Positions 1 through 10,816 of a stretch of 64,000 nt of DNA are shown in pieces. The stretch lies in assembly GCA_003550325.1 (NCBI GenBank), contig QKWP01000268.1, forward strand, positions 285,682 to 349,681. The letters are read 5' to 3'. Below the pieces are notes generated by a model that did not search any database, was not told the origin of the DNA, and saw only the letters and a list, made by a program, of their open reading frames with translations. The position numbers and the translations under genes are program-made. This DNA is from Gigaspora rosea (Eukaryota > Glomeromycota > Glomeromycetes > Diversisporales > Gigasporaceae). Within the stretch, counting starts at the first letter, position 1. Each line of letters begins with the position of its first letter.

Positions 1-854
1 GCTTTGAAGACTTGCACTGGCAGCAGGCACATGAGAGATACAAATGGAGCACATTTGCTAGAAATGAACTTTATCATACTAATTTCGGCTTAAGCACCAA
101 TTGTGTAAATATTGTTTTTATAGCCTTCAAAAATTCAAAAATAAACCGGACTTTCTTTTTCGCACCCTAATCGTAATCGACTATTCCAGTAGCATCTTGA
201 GGAGTGAATGTCAACGTTACATAAAGGGTCATATATAAAGGAATCTTTAACTTTAGCCAGTCAAAATGTTAATAACTCTAATTCCGGAACCACAAAGTCT
301 TGGCATTCCATGTTTAGCAATTTGCATTCCGAACCTTAAAGTCCTCTACCATCTTTTTGACCTGGATAAATTTTTTACCATGTTTTTTTTTTTATGATGC
401 TTGATAATTTGTTAAAAAGCTGAATAATGTAAAATAAAAAAAATACTTTTCTATTGTTATATTTAATTCATTCTTTTCGACATTTGTGACTTCCACATCA
501 CCAAAATTTGAATAGGACTTATCAAGCTTATCTTTGATTGTCATATTAGCAATATGGCATGTCAATTATTTAAGACATTGTTCATGCTGGTTTTTTTTTT
601 TTTTTTTTTATTAATTAATATATTCAAATTAATGACGTTTCAAAATAAAATCCATAATTCAAATTTCATAACGAGACTTTAGAATCGTAGCTGTGGCACT
701 TTCTTTTGTCTATTGCACTTTCTTGTGTAATTTTATTATTGGTTTTCTTCTTGCTCAATAGTTTTTTGTTACCAATTCAATTTAAAATTTTCGCAATATG
801 TATAGTTTAACATTATAGACTATTTTACTTAAATAATAAGAATCAATATGTTAT
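1..854. other. AT-rich non-coding DNA
   Basis: No credible gene is visible on either strand. The stretch is AT-rich with long T tracts (about 382-393 and 592-609). No inverted or tandem repeat stood out by eye. Confidence 0.5.
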
Positions 855-862
855 GGTGCAAG

Positions 863-1337
863 TAGGGTTGGTAAAGTCCAAAACTAGTTCCTAATTTTGT
901 GACCTAAGTCCATAGGTTTTTAAAAAAGTCCTAATACAAAAAAATTTATATTATATAAAACTATTACTTTTTATAAATTGCAATTTAAAATAAATAATTC
1001 AAATAAATTAATATTAATCAAGTACTCCTCTAAGCTTATTTCGTAAATAAGTTGAGACAAGTTCAGTCACTGTTCAGTCTCTAGACAGTTAAGCATATAT
1101 ATGTATAGTACATATATATATAAATTATTTGTCTTTAATTCATATGCTATATATAAGATATATAGTGGACTTAAGATCTAGGACTTGGTCCTTAAACTAG
1201 GACTAGGTCTTTGGACTGGACCTAAGCTAACTTAAGTCTTAGAACCAGTTCTATAGGGACTTGGTCTATGAGTCCATGCAGTAAGACTTACAGGTTATAG
1301 GACCAAGACCGGACTAGGACGGACTTTACCATCCCTA
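863..1337. mobile_element. hAT-type MITE with 8-bp TSD
   Basis: The 475-bp element has terminal inverted repeats: TAGGGTTGGTAAAGTCC on the left against the reverse complement of GGACTTTACCATCCCTA on the right. It is flanked by a perfect direct duplication GGTGCAAG (855-862 and 1338-1345). An 8-bp duplication is the hAT superfamily signature. The interior holds imperfect repeats of CTAGGACT/AGTCCTAG type and no open frame, so the element is non-autonomous. Confidence 0.85.
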
Positions 1338-1392
1338 GGTGCAAGAAATATAAAACCGATATCACGTGACCTTTATCTTTATAAAATAAAAA

Positions 1393-2749
1393 GGGGATCA
1401 TTTTTTATACCCCCAAAATTTATTATTCATACCCTCTACAAATTTTTTTTTAACTTTGAGCAAAGATATCCTAGTAACTACCAGGCCAAATCCAACAAAA
1501 ATTTTTTTTAAATTCTATAGGTTTGTAAAATTCAAACAAAAAAAGGTTCATCGAATTTGGCCCAGTAGTTACTGAGTATCTTTGCTCAAAGTTTGAAAAA
1601 ATCAAAACACCTATCAAAACAAACTATGAAAAATTTGGCTTGATAGTTGCTAAGATATTTTCTCTCAAAGTTTAGAAAAAATTTTGGCACAGCTTTTGTT
1701 TTTATCTAGCATGGTCTTGTTAATTCAAATATCTAGAAATTAGACTAAAATTTTCTTTTTCTTTGCAAAAATACTCTCTTTCATAAATTTTACTATATAT
1801 GTTTTGTATTTTTTTTAAACTTTGAGTGAAGATATCTTAGCAACTACTGGGTCAAATTTAATAAATTTTTTTTGTTTTAATTCTATGAATTTCAAATAAA
1901 AAAATTTATTAAATTTGACTTAATAGTTACTAAGTTAACTTCACTCAAATTTTAAAAAAATTCAAACCATATATCAAAACTAAAGCTGTACCAAATTTTT
2001 TACTAAACTTTGAGTGAAAATATCATAGTAACTATCAAGCCAAAATCAATTAACTTTTTTTTATTTGAATTCTATAAATTTATTCACTCAAAGTTTAGAA
2101 AAAATTTTGGTGCAGCTTTATTTTTGATATACGTTTTGTATTTTTTTAAAATTTGAGTGAAGATAACTTAGTAACTATTAAGTCAAATTTAATAATTTTT
2201 TTATTTTAATCCTATAATTTATAGAATTAAAATAAAAAAAGAAGTTCATTAAATTTGGCCCAGTAGTTGCTAAGATATCTTCACTCAAAGTTTAAAGAAT
2301 ACACAAAACATACTGTACATCAAAACAAAAGCTGTGCCAAAATTTTTCTAAACTTTGAGTGAAAATATCTTAGCAACCATCAAGCCAAATTCAATGAACT
2401 CTTTTTATTTAAATTCTATGAATCTATAGAATTCAAATAAAAAAAGTTTATTAATTTTTAAGTATGATGGTTGCTAAGATTTTTTTACTCAAATTTTAGA
2501 AAAAATTTTGGCATAGCTTTTGTTTTGATATATGTTTTGTCATTTTTTAAAAAATTTGAGCGAAAATAACCTAATAACTATTAAGTCAAATTTAATAATT
2601 TTTTTTATTTGAATTCTATAGATTCATAGAATTAAAACAAAAAAAAGTTTATTAAATTTGGCCCAGTAGTTGCTAAGATATCTTTGCTCAAAGCTTTTAA
2701 ATCTGCAGGGGTATGAATAATAAATTTGGGAGTATAAAAAATGATCCCC
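1393..2749. mobile_element. Multi-palindromic foldback element with 8-bp TSD
   Basis: The termini are inverted (GGGGATCATTTTTTATAC on the left, its near reverse complement ending TGATCCCC on the right) and flanked by AATAAAAA on both sides (1385-1392, 2750-2757). The interior consists of about thirteen copies of a module of about 45 bp with core TTTGAGTGAAGATATCTTAG, in alternating orientation, separated by A/T spacers with GAATTC-like palindromes. There is no coding capacity. The 8-bp duplication suggests mobilisation by a hAT-like transposase; that is inference, and the duplication is low in complexity. Confidence 0.75.
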
Positions 2750-2771
2750 AATAAAAATTATAATAATTACT

Positions 2772-2910
2772 GAAAATTGATATTTTCACACTATTTTTTA
2801 ATAATGCCACACCCTGTCAATATAGATTAATATAGATCGGTTAGAGTTTAGGGTTAGAGCTATTAACAGATGTGTGGCATTATCAAAAAAGGTTGTGAAA
2901 TATCAATTTC
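2772..2910. mobile_element. Small MITE
   Basis: About 139 bp. Imperfect inverted termini of about 38 bp (AAATTGATATTTTCACA on the left against TGTGAAATATCAATTT on the right), continuing into GCCACAC/GTGTGGC. The unpaired centre carries a telomere-like stretch (TTTAGGGTTAGAGC, near 2848). No ORF. Confidence 0.6.
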
Positions 2911-2950
2911 CTAATTATTTTAATATTATAACAAAAAACTAATTTCTGTT

Positions 2951-3391
2951 CATATGCTCCAATTTTTGGAATTTATAAAAAAAAAGCTTATTTTATAAAA
3001 ACTTTAAAGCTAAATAATTTTTGATCTACTAGTCCATTTTAAATGATTTTACTACCAAAATGTTCGTCTCTTTAAGACGATTCCAACGAGCCCAAAATCA
3101 TAAAAATCCAATCACAGAGTCATGAGAAAATGTGCTGTCAAATAGATGACACACCTGAAATTGGTTTGATTTATGTCAAACCAATTTCAGGTCATCACCT
3201 ATTTGGCAGTGCATTTTCTCATGATCCTGTAATTGGATTTTTATGATTTTGGGCTTGTTGGAATCAACTCAAAGAGACGAACATTTTGGTAGTAAAATCA
3301 TTTAAAATGGACTAGTAGATCAAAAATTATTTAGCTTTAAAGTTTTAAAAAAATAAGCTTTTTTTATAAATTCCAAAAATCGGAGCATATG
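2951..3391. mobile_element. Long near-perfect palindrome (foldback element)
   Basis: The two halves (2951-3165 and about 3175-3391) are reverse complements with few mismatches: CATATGCTCCAATTTTTGG on the left matches CCAAAAATCGGAGCATATG on the right. Only a few bases separate the arms, so the transcript or single strand would form a hairpin stem of more than 200 bp. There is no ORF and no clear target duplication. Confidence 0.8.
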
Positions 3392-3404
3392 TTTTAATAT
3401 AGGC

Positions 3405-3854
3405 TGTAAATCCTTCCGATGAAATGCACTTCCTATAAACCTTAACGAAGGTAGAGGGTAGGCAAAGAGGTAAAACCTTGCTATAGCAGGTCACACATAG
3501 GTGTCCAATGCGATAACCGGGTGGGTCATACTTTAGATCTTAGCTTCAAATAGAAGTAGGCATAATTTGTATATTACACAAAATATCATAAATAAAGTTA
3601 TGGCATGACTGCCGAAAGGAAAAAAAAATATTTTAGCTAATATTGTATTATACAAAAAGATTTTTTTTTCTTTAGTTTATTAAAATTATTGGCCAAGATA
3701 TTTGTTATACTTGGCCATTAATATAAATTATTTAAAAATTTTTCTTTTTTATTAAACTAAAATTTGATTGGTTAATGTAATGCAAAATTTTTTATAAGCT
3801 TTGCTTAATGGTCATGTGATATTTATTCTAGGCTTCTTGCTCATAGTAAAAAGG
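3405..3854. repeat. Possible retroposon 3' remnant, then AT-rich DNA
   Basis: 3405-3630 is richer in GC than its surroundings and ends in AATAAAG followed shortly by a nine-base A run (about 3621). This resembles the 3' ends of the tRNA-headed retroposons at 29427 and 47758. No head with A and B boxes is visible here, so if real it is a 5'-truncated copy. The rest is A/T-rich without a gene. Confidence 0.3.
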
Positions 3855-4083
3855 TTTCACCGAATATCACTTCACCGACGCCTTATTTCATCTACATTCA
3901 TTTCACCGACAATTTTTTTTTAAAACTGCACTAACTTTAACTTGAATTCTAGCCTGACTCTAACGACAATGACTAGGATTACGGTGAAACGACTGTCGGT
4001 AAAATAATTGTTGGTGAAATAAACTTGTCAGCGAAATGAGTGTAGGTGAAATGAAGTGTTGGTGAAGTGATATTCGATGAAAT
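3855..4083. mobile_element. MITE, 229 bp
   Basis: Inverted termini of about 55 bp: TTTCACCGAATATCACTTCA on the left and TGAAGTGATATTCGATGAAA on the right, each continuing with repeated TTTCACCGAC-type units. No ORF, and I saw no convincing target duplication. Confidence 0.7.
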
Positions 4084-4895
4084 GGTAAGAACCGAGCAAA
4101 AAGGCCTGGTTTTAAATAAAAAAAAAAAAAGCATTCTAGCGTTAATTTCTCAAGAACCAGTGATCAGAATTGAGCGTTTTGACACCATTTGGTTCGCCTG
4201 GTCGAGACGAATCAAATGGTCCCAAATCATTCTAATCTACTTACTGGTTGTAAATTTTATAATATCCATATCTGCCACAACACCCATATCTACCTTATGT
4301 TGCTTTTTTTAATACATTTATCTGAATGATTTTTAGTAAATTGTACTAGGAGATAAATAATACTTTTCTATAATGTCATTCGGACAACTAGTATGAAATA
4401 TTTTAAAGTGCATTCTGTATATTGAATTTATTATCATGGTGATTTGATTGTTCTGATTATTTAAGTATTGTAATCTATAAAATCGACAAGCCAATCCTCA
4501 TTGAGTACGACTACAAATCCCAATTTACTCTATGGTTATTCCTCAGACAACCAAATTTCTTGACAATGAATTATTTATAGCTGGGATTTTTTTTAATTAT
4601 ATCTTAGTTTCTTTTTACCTGCGTTGATTTAAAATATTCCAGAGCGTTTCTCAATGGATTTAATCTGATCACATTTAAATCAAAAAAATCTGGGATACAA
4701 TCACTTTTTTCATAGGGTTATACTAATTGGTTAGAATTAAAGTATTCATTTGTTAGCATCATTTAATCAATTCGAAAAATAAAAATGTTAAACATCACAT
4801 GAATGGTTTAAAAATTGCGGTTTGACTATTTGCTATCATTTAATTGTTATATTTTATACACTATACATGCATGTACGCGTAATACTTATAAGATC
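4084..4895. other. AT-rich intergenic DNA
   Basis: No gene supported. An 81-codon open frame at 4067-4312 starts inside the MITE and resembles nothing I recognise. A short hairpin lies at about 4183-4220 (ACCATTTGGTTCG and its near complement). Confidence 0.45.
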
Positions 4896-5037
4896 TTGGT
4901 CATGCAACGATTAATATCATGAAATTTGTTTTGTCGGAGCAAATGATTGGCTGACACGTGCCGCTACGCGGCACGTTTCAACCAATCATTTGTTCCGACA
5001 GAACAAATTTTGTGATATTTATCATCGCATGATCCAA
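4896..5037. mobile_element. Palindromic MITE, 142 bp
   Basis: An almost complete inverted repeat: TTGGTCATGC at the left end, GCATGATCCAA at the right end, meeting at a GC-rich centre (CGTGCCGCTACGCGGCACG) that is itself a hairpin. Non-coding. Confidence 0.7.
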
Positions 5038-5662
5038 TATCGATGTTATCGTGCAATTATGATCATGATTTAAAAGTTGTGATTGGCTAACTGAGTTTTA
5101 ATTTGGGATTGTTGTGCTTACGTAATAACATACAAAAAATAACAAAAAGAAATTTTTTCATGATCATAAGTGTTTGCACGATAACATATATATACTGTAA
5201 TTAGATATAAGGATTTGCATACACCAGGACCCCGAGCCATTAGTATATAGGTTACAGGAAATTAAAAATTTTTTTATAAAAGCTCTAAGCAAGAGTTTTT
5301 TTTTATTAATACCAATTAGCATTTTTGTCATATAACTTTAAAATTCATTAAAAACTAAGCAAATAAATCATCTAACTTATTATAAAATCTTTAAAATAAT
5401 ATAATAAATATTTAAAAATAACAAATCTAAATCTATATTTATTATATTTATGCTGATAAAACTATATTGGACTTTGGGAGATGAAATTATTTCATATCTC
5501 AAAATACTTTTTGCAAAAAGACTAAATTTCAATTTTTTATTTCATTGGCACCATACAGGAAGCCTCCATGGTTGGAAATAGCCCACCAGTAAAATATATA
5601 TATAAGGACTGGAGTAACCAATGCAAATCACAACTGAAAGCCAATGAAACAGAGACGCGCAT
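5038..5662. other. AT-rich intergenic DNA
   Basis: No coding frame, RNA gene or clear repeat found. The stretch contains A/T tracts and a TATATATA run near 5597. Confidence 0.45.
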
Positions 5663-5670
5663 CACAAAAG

Positions 5671-5940
5671 CCGGGTTTGATCAAAATCCCGATAGGTCAT
5701 AATCCCGACAAAAAATCCAGATAATCAAATACCCGACAATTAAAAAAGTTTTCCTTGAGCAATTTTACTATATAATCGCGTTAAATATTTGGCACTTACC
5801 CTAACTCTAACCTATACACTCACCTAACCCTAACCTAACTTAATTGAGCTAATAATTTTTTTGATGACGGGATTGTCGGGATTTTTTGTCGGGATTATGA
5901 CCTGTCGGGATTCTGTTTGTCGGAATTTTGGCCTGCACCT
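5671..5940. mobile_element. MITE with 8-bp TSD and telomere-like core
   Basis: Flanked by the exact duplication CACAAAAG (5663-5670 and 5941-5948). Subterminal inverted repeats are built from ATCCCGA/TCGGGAT units (GGTCATAATCCCGACAAAAA against TTTTTGTCGGGATTATGACC). The centre contains CCCTAACTCTAACC and CCTAACCCTAACC, which resemble telomere repeats. The 8-bp duplication suggests hAT mobilisation. Confidence 0.8.
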
Positions 5941-5948
5941 CACAAAAG

Positions 5949-6744
5949 TCTACCTGAATCAGAACCATAAAATCAAAATCAGATGTTATACCCTTTTTTG
6001 GGGTAGCATAATGGCATGATACAGGTCAGCACATCTGAGAAAACTTCTTCCAAATCTTGCAAACCAGAGTCGAGAATCAAAATTGAAGGCATTGAATTCA
6101 GAAAGTCAGCCCTGCAATATGCTCAATCCAAGCTGGCAAGAGTCAAAAAAAAAAGCGGTAAGGCATTGTTCACAACTTGTGGGCACCAAACGACGGTTTC
6201 GCAATGAGCTACAATCAGCTTACCAACACAAATGTATCAGGTCATTGCTTCAGTGCGTTGGCACAACGGAACTAGTAATGCGGGGCATGCATCCAAAGAC
6301 GATCCAAAAAAAAAAAAAAACAATCAGTGGAATCCAGACAAATTCTACAGATAAATCCGGGCACAATCAAATATGATCGCCCATATATTGATGCAGACAT
6401 ATAATGCGTAGACTTTGCCTATTAACATCTTTAGAGTAAGCTCAGTCACGCATTATATGTGGTAACGAAAAAAAGGGAGGGAATTACCCAGATCGAAGTC
6501 AATAATACCGGCATCACACACGCAGACACGAAGAATAAAAGAGCACGACGCAACAATACGCAAGGAAATGACAGGAACATAAAAACTTTGACGAGCATAT
6601 GGTCCCGCCATTTTTCTGCGCACATTTCTCTGTTCATATCTCTGCTCACACGTCTCTGCTCACAATCGGCTTGCCTTCGGCGAAGCGAGAAACCGCCGGC
6701 TTATCAATCCTGCTGCGAAGTGAACCAAGTTAATCTTAAAAATT
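5949..6744. other. Non-coding stretch with a GC-richer segment
   Basis: No gene is supported. Overlapping short frames at 6016-6376 and 6446-6746 contain lysine or homopolymer runs and match no family I know. 6660-6730 (CGGCTTGCC...GAAACCGCCGGC) resembles 46990-47060 inside the hAT element (CGGCCTGCC...GAAACCACCGAC), so part of this may be an old dispersed repeat. Confidence 0.35.
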
Positions 6745-7400
6745 AGACTTGGCTAAGTCGACTTGAGTCGATTATTCATTTCGGTTTTTGGCCAAAGTCG
6801 ATTTTCTTTAAAGGATCCAATTATACTTCATAATATCTACGTAATATATGGCCATATAGTCATTTGTTAGGAAAATCATTGTTTGAAGGGAGGTTTTAGT
6901 TTGGAGAAAAGTGTGATTGAAATTATTGAATTTTTTTTGTACGAACAAGGTCACATGCTTGAATTCAATTCGCCAAGTTAAATTAGAGCATTATATCTTT
7001 ATATCTTCAAAGAATTGATTTTTCTAATCTAAACTCTCAATGTATTATTTAAGCTAATATATAATAAACATTTGTGCTGTAAGAACTGATACTTTAGCTT
7101 GAATTTAAAATTTGTCAGAAAATGTCAAACGGTGGTTTTCCTAGCAAATGTCCATATGGTATTAGCTAAAGGACGGAAACTTCCGAATACGTAACAATAT
7201 AATTAAGATGTATTGGTACCTTCATATTAAAATGGTTTGTAGTTCAAAGTAAAAAAAATAGGTTCTGGTTACAAACCTAGTATTACCAAAACGCTAATTG
7301 GCGGTTCATTTTAATATTCGGCTAAGTCGGCTTTATAAAAATCGGGTTGGTTAAGTCGACTAACCGACTTAAGTTGATTTACAAGTATCGACTTTGCCGT
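6745..7400. mobile_element. Probable decayed inverted-repeat element
   Basis: The ends carry AAGTCGAC/GTCGACTT-rich inverted repeats (about 6748-6800 and 7315-7400). An inner pair (6848-6887 against 7116-7165, core CATTTGTTAGGAAAA and its complement) is also inverted. The boundaries are approximate and no target duplication was identified. Confidence 0.5.
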
Positions 7401-7738
7401 TCCTGATCAATCTTGGTCAATCATTTACTTTTATGTCACATTGCTGCATTGTGCTAACAAATATCAATCGCTTAAACAAAGATCACTTCCGGCCTAAATA
7501 AATAATTTGCCGGCTTAGCCCAAACAAGTATAAAATGTGTGAGATGATGCTTTTCGACGTAATTAAAAATACGCGCTATTACTGAGGCTTGGCTACACAT
7601 CCAGTTTTTACATCCGAATTCCCCTCGATTACTTTTGTTGTTCAGTATTGATTGGAGAAATCAAAATAACAAGCCTCATGATTCTGTTTAAATTTTGTCT
7701 ATAAAAATTTTAATAATCTTCATCTCGTTAAAGAAAAA
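7401..7738. other. Upstream region of the BTB-TLDc gene
   Basis: No coding frame. A TATA-like TCTATAAAAATT lies about 40 bases before the ATG at 7739 and is a candidate core promoter. No other recognisable regulatory site. Confidence 0.35.
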
Positions 7739-9551
7739 ATGACATTAAATTTAGAAAACTTTTTATTAAAAGATATAAAAAATTTATTCAACGATCCAAA
7801 TTACTCTAATGTAGTAATTCAAGTTGGTCGACATCCTGACACCAATAGCTTCAAAGCACATTCTTTGATATTACGAGCAAGATCATCTTATTTTCGATCG
7901 ATTTTAAAAACTAATGATGGTCAGGTATCTACATTAAATATACCAGATATCTCTCCTGGTGTGTTTGAACACATTTTAAAGTTCGTATTTTTTTGGCTTT
8001 TAATCATAATCATTCAATTGTAATTTTTATGAATAGTTTGAAATTTATATAATTTATACGAATTTGTTTAAATATAGTTATATATATAGCGGAACAATTA
8101 ATTTGAACTACACACCGCTGAGACCCATATATTTTGAACTATTAATCGCATCATCCGATCTAAAACTCACGGAATTAATCGACCATATTCAGAGCCACCT
8201 TCTTACTAATGACATCGAATGGATTCACGCTAATTTACTTAAGCTTTTATACCTTACATTTACTCATACTTCGTACTCCCGCCTATCTAAATTTTGCCAA
8301 AGTATTTTCAATAAGCAATCCACGCAAATATTTAGTTCATTAGAGTTCCTCAATTTAGAAGAACAATTCTTAATAAACATAATTGAACGTAACGACCTTC
8401 AAATTGACGAAATAGTAATTTGGGAAGCCGTTATTCGGTGGGGAATCGGAAAATTGCCATCATTGAGTGAAGATGTAAAGGAATGGACGAATAAAGATTT
8501 TATTAAACTAAGAAAAGTAGTAAAAAATTTATTACCGCATATTAGATTTTTTAACATTTCGGGGTTAGATCATAGAACTAAAATCCGACCGTTTAAAAAA
8601 ATTTTGGGAAAGGAATTAAGGGAGGAGATCAAGGACTTTTTCTTTGCAAAGATTCCACCAACAAAGTTTCGACAACTTCCACCTCGCATTATAGGAGATT
8701 CGAATAATGAGAATCAAAGTCACGTTAATAACCAAGTCGCAAATAATCTATATGTTAATCAGGTTAATTTTGTTGGAATTAATATTTCGTTGGGTATTAT
8801 CAACTCGATTATTATTGGAGAAAAAGGGTTCGCCAAAATAGCATCGTGGATTGACAAAAAACAACCAGCGTGTACATACACACCAGCAGAAATACCTTAC
8901 GATTTCAGGTTATTATATAGGGGAAGTAGAGATGGCGTAATAAACGTGAAAAAATTTCATGAACGATGTGCAAATCAAGGGGCTACAATTATCATCATTA
9001 AAATTGCGGAGTCTACACGAGTTCTTGGTGGATACAATCCTGAAGACTGGCTGAATGAAAACGCGTGGGGTGAACGAATGTTTAGTTTTATTTTTTCTAT
9101 GGAAAATGATCGTGACGATGGAAATAATGAGAAAGATGTTGGTAATAATTATAATAAAATGGAAACAGAAAATAGTAGTAATGATAATGAGACTAATAAT
9201 GCTAGTAATTCCGCTAAATTAAAAAAAGATAACCATGATATAGTGGCGCGAGTAAAGTTAGCCAAATTCGCAATCTGGAATTCACAAAAGAATCCAGGAT
9301 TTAGTTTAGATTTACGATGGTTTAGTGGTACCTGTACCCCTAAGGCATATGATAAACCTATTTTTGACGATAACGTATTTTCTCTTACAGATTTTGAGGT
9401 GTTCAAGGTTGAAAAAAAGTGTGTAAATGATAGTCATACGAAGAAGAGAACTAGAATAACTAGAGTGGAGGATGAAGAGGAGGAATTGGATTTTGATTTA
9501 GATGAGGGAGATTATGGTGGAGATAATGCCGAAAAGAGGCTTAAATTATAG
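7739..9551 (+). CDS. BTB-BACK-TLDc domain protein (two exons)
   Basis: Exons 7739-7980 and 8078-9551 give 571 aa. The 97-bp intron starts GTTCGT and ends AATATAG, and joining it restores the conserved BTB segment around YIYSG. Order of domains: BTB/POZ at about residues 18-110 (SNVVIQVG, FKAHSLILRARSSYF), BACK at about 120-235 (LNLEEQFLINII, VIWEAVIRWG), TLDc at about 320-525 (FRLLYRGSRDG, ILGGYNP-like LGGYNPEDW, SFIFSM). Proteins of this layout are abundant in Glomeromycotina. BTB often acts in dimerisation or as a Cullin-3 adaptor, and TLDc is linked to oxidative-stress response and V-ATPase binding; the function of this protein is unknown. Odd points: an Asn/Asp/Ser-rich insert of about 45 residues (about 424-466) splits the TLDc domain, and the C terminus has a basic KKRTRITR followed by an acidic tail. 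It has no operon-like partner. Confidence 0.9.
7981..8077 (+). other. Intron of the BTB-TLDc gene
   Basis: A 97-bp, AT-rich GT-AG intron (GTTCGT...AAATATAG). Reading through it hits a stop after FVFFWLL. Removing it fuses HIL to NYIYSG in frame. Confidence 0.85.
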
Positions 9552-10022
9552 TCCTAGTTCTTTGGTGGAATTCTTCACTGTTTTAAAGAGAACACATTGT
9601 CTCACCTATTCTATCCTATTCTTAAAAAATTATTTATGCGATAAAAAAAATTAAGAGCATCTACATCGTCCCTCTTTTAACATTGATTTGTACTTTATCT
9701 AGTGATAATTACTTGATATTCAGAGTTCGTGTCTGTATCAATATGATCTACTATTGTTTTATAATTTACATCGTATTGATATAATTTCCATAAAATTTGG
9801 GACAGCCCAAACATGCGATAAAACAGTAGCATCGCACATATTTGGGTCGTCCCAGACAGTATGACTATAAACGGCTCCAAGTTTCCTAGAATTACTTGTT
9901 ATAATAAGTGATAAAACATCTACGGAATTTGAATCACTAGAATTTTGCATTAAGGCCTAAACATTTTGATCAGTCATGTCGCATTTTTCAAAGGAGATAG
10001 ACTATTAGACTCTATAATTTGT
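9552..10022. repeat. 3' flank with a possible MITE
   Basis: No gene. About 9698-9941 has inverted ends (CTAGTGAT and ATCACTAG) and an inner hairpin (TTTGGGACAGCCCAAA followed by TTTGGGTCGTCCCA). It looks like a decayed MITE. No target duplication was confirmed. Confidence 0.4.
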
Positions 10023-10029
10023 AATTATT

Positions 10030-10260
10030 GTCGCAGATTTAAATGAAATCAGATTAAAATGAAACTGGGGACCTCTCTTGATCACCTTTAAAGCTTATAA
10101 AACCCACATATACTCGTTTATTAATAACCCTAACCCTAACCTTAAACCTAACCCTAATGCTAAAAAAACCCCCAAAAATGTCCCCTAAAAAATTTTAAAA
10201 TTTTGCTTAAAAAATAGAAATTTTTCATTTTTTTAATCCGATTTCATTTTAATCTGTCAC
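10030..10260. mobile_element. MITE family T (telomere-like core), copy 1
   Basis: Termini GTCGCAGATTTAAATGAAAT and ATTTCATTTTAATCTGTCAC are inverted. The duplication AATTATT flanks both ends (10023-10029, 10261-10267). The centre reads AACCCTAACCCTAACC. The same element recurs at 25241-25434 and 54061-54271. Confidence 0.8.
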
Positions 10261-10347
10261 AATTATTGACCGTGAGATAGAGATGGGCACCATCCGCATA
10301 ATGCTTTGTGCGCATGGTGTCGCGTTAAATTTTATTAGTTTTAAAGA

Positions 10348-10562
10348 CGAGTATACAGGTATATCAGGACGGCCCCCAAAAGTTCGGGTCGATGATCGAC
10401 GTCATTACCGCAGCTGGCGCAGCATATATATATTATTAAAAAAGGCGCAGAGGCTTCCTGTTCGGAGTTGATTAAACCTTTTTACAGAATAAACGATAAG
10501 AGAACCTATGCAGTGACGTCGATCATCGACCAAAACTTTAGGGGGGGTGTCCTGATATACTC
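10348..10562. mobile_element. MITE with 8-bp TSD
   Basis: Duplication TTTAAAGA on both sides (10340-10347, 10563-10570). Inverted ends of about 55 bp share TATATCAGGAC and GTCGATGATCGACGTCA. A related single end appears near 13285-13330 (CGGCCCCCTGAAGTTCG). Confidence 0.8.
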
Positions 10563-10650
10563 TTTAAAGACAGTAAACCTCATTAATATGAATTTTTTAG
10601 GTGACAAAAAATCGCTAGATTAGAAGAGAAAATCAAAAATTTAGAAAGTC

Positions 10651-10816
10651 GAAAAAATTCGCGGTGACGTGTCACCGACCACTTCCGACTTGATAATACA
10701 AATTACGTATTATGTTGAAAAGATTATTTGTCCACATTTAAAATATTTATATTCGTTTCAACGTAATACGTAATTAGTATTATCAGGTCGGAAGTGGTAG
10801 GACCGCGAATTTTTTC
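10651..10816. mobile_element. Foldback element
   Basis: Arms GAAAAAATTCGCGGT (left) and ACCGCGAATTTTTTC (right), continuing through CCACTTCCGACTTGATAAT and its near complement, pair over about 70 bp around an A/T loop. Non-coding. Confidence 0.65.

Noticed and set aside
6016-6376. Two overlapping small frames
   Set aside because: Overlap in different frames, contain A-tract Lys runs, no recognisable domain.
10125-10165. Internal telomere or chromosome end
   Set aside because: Only about five imperfect repeats, and they lie in the middle of a MITE present three times.
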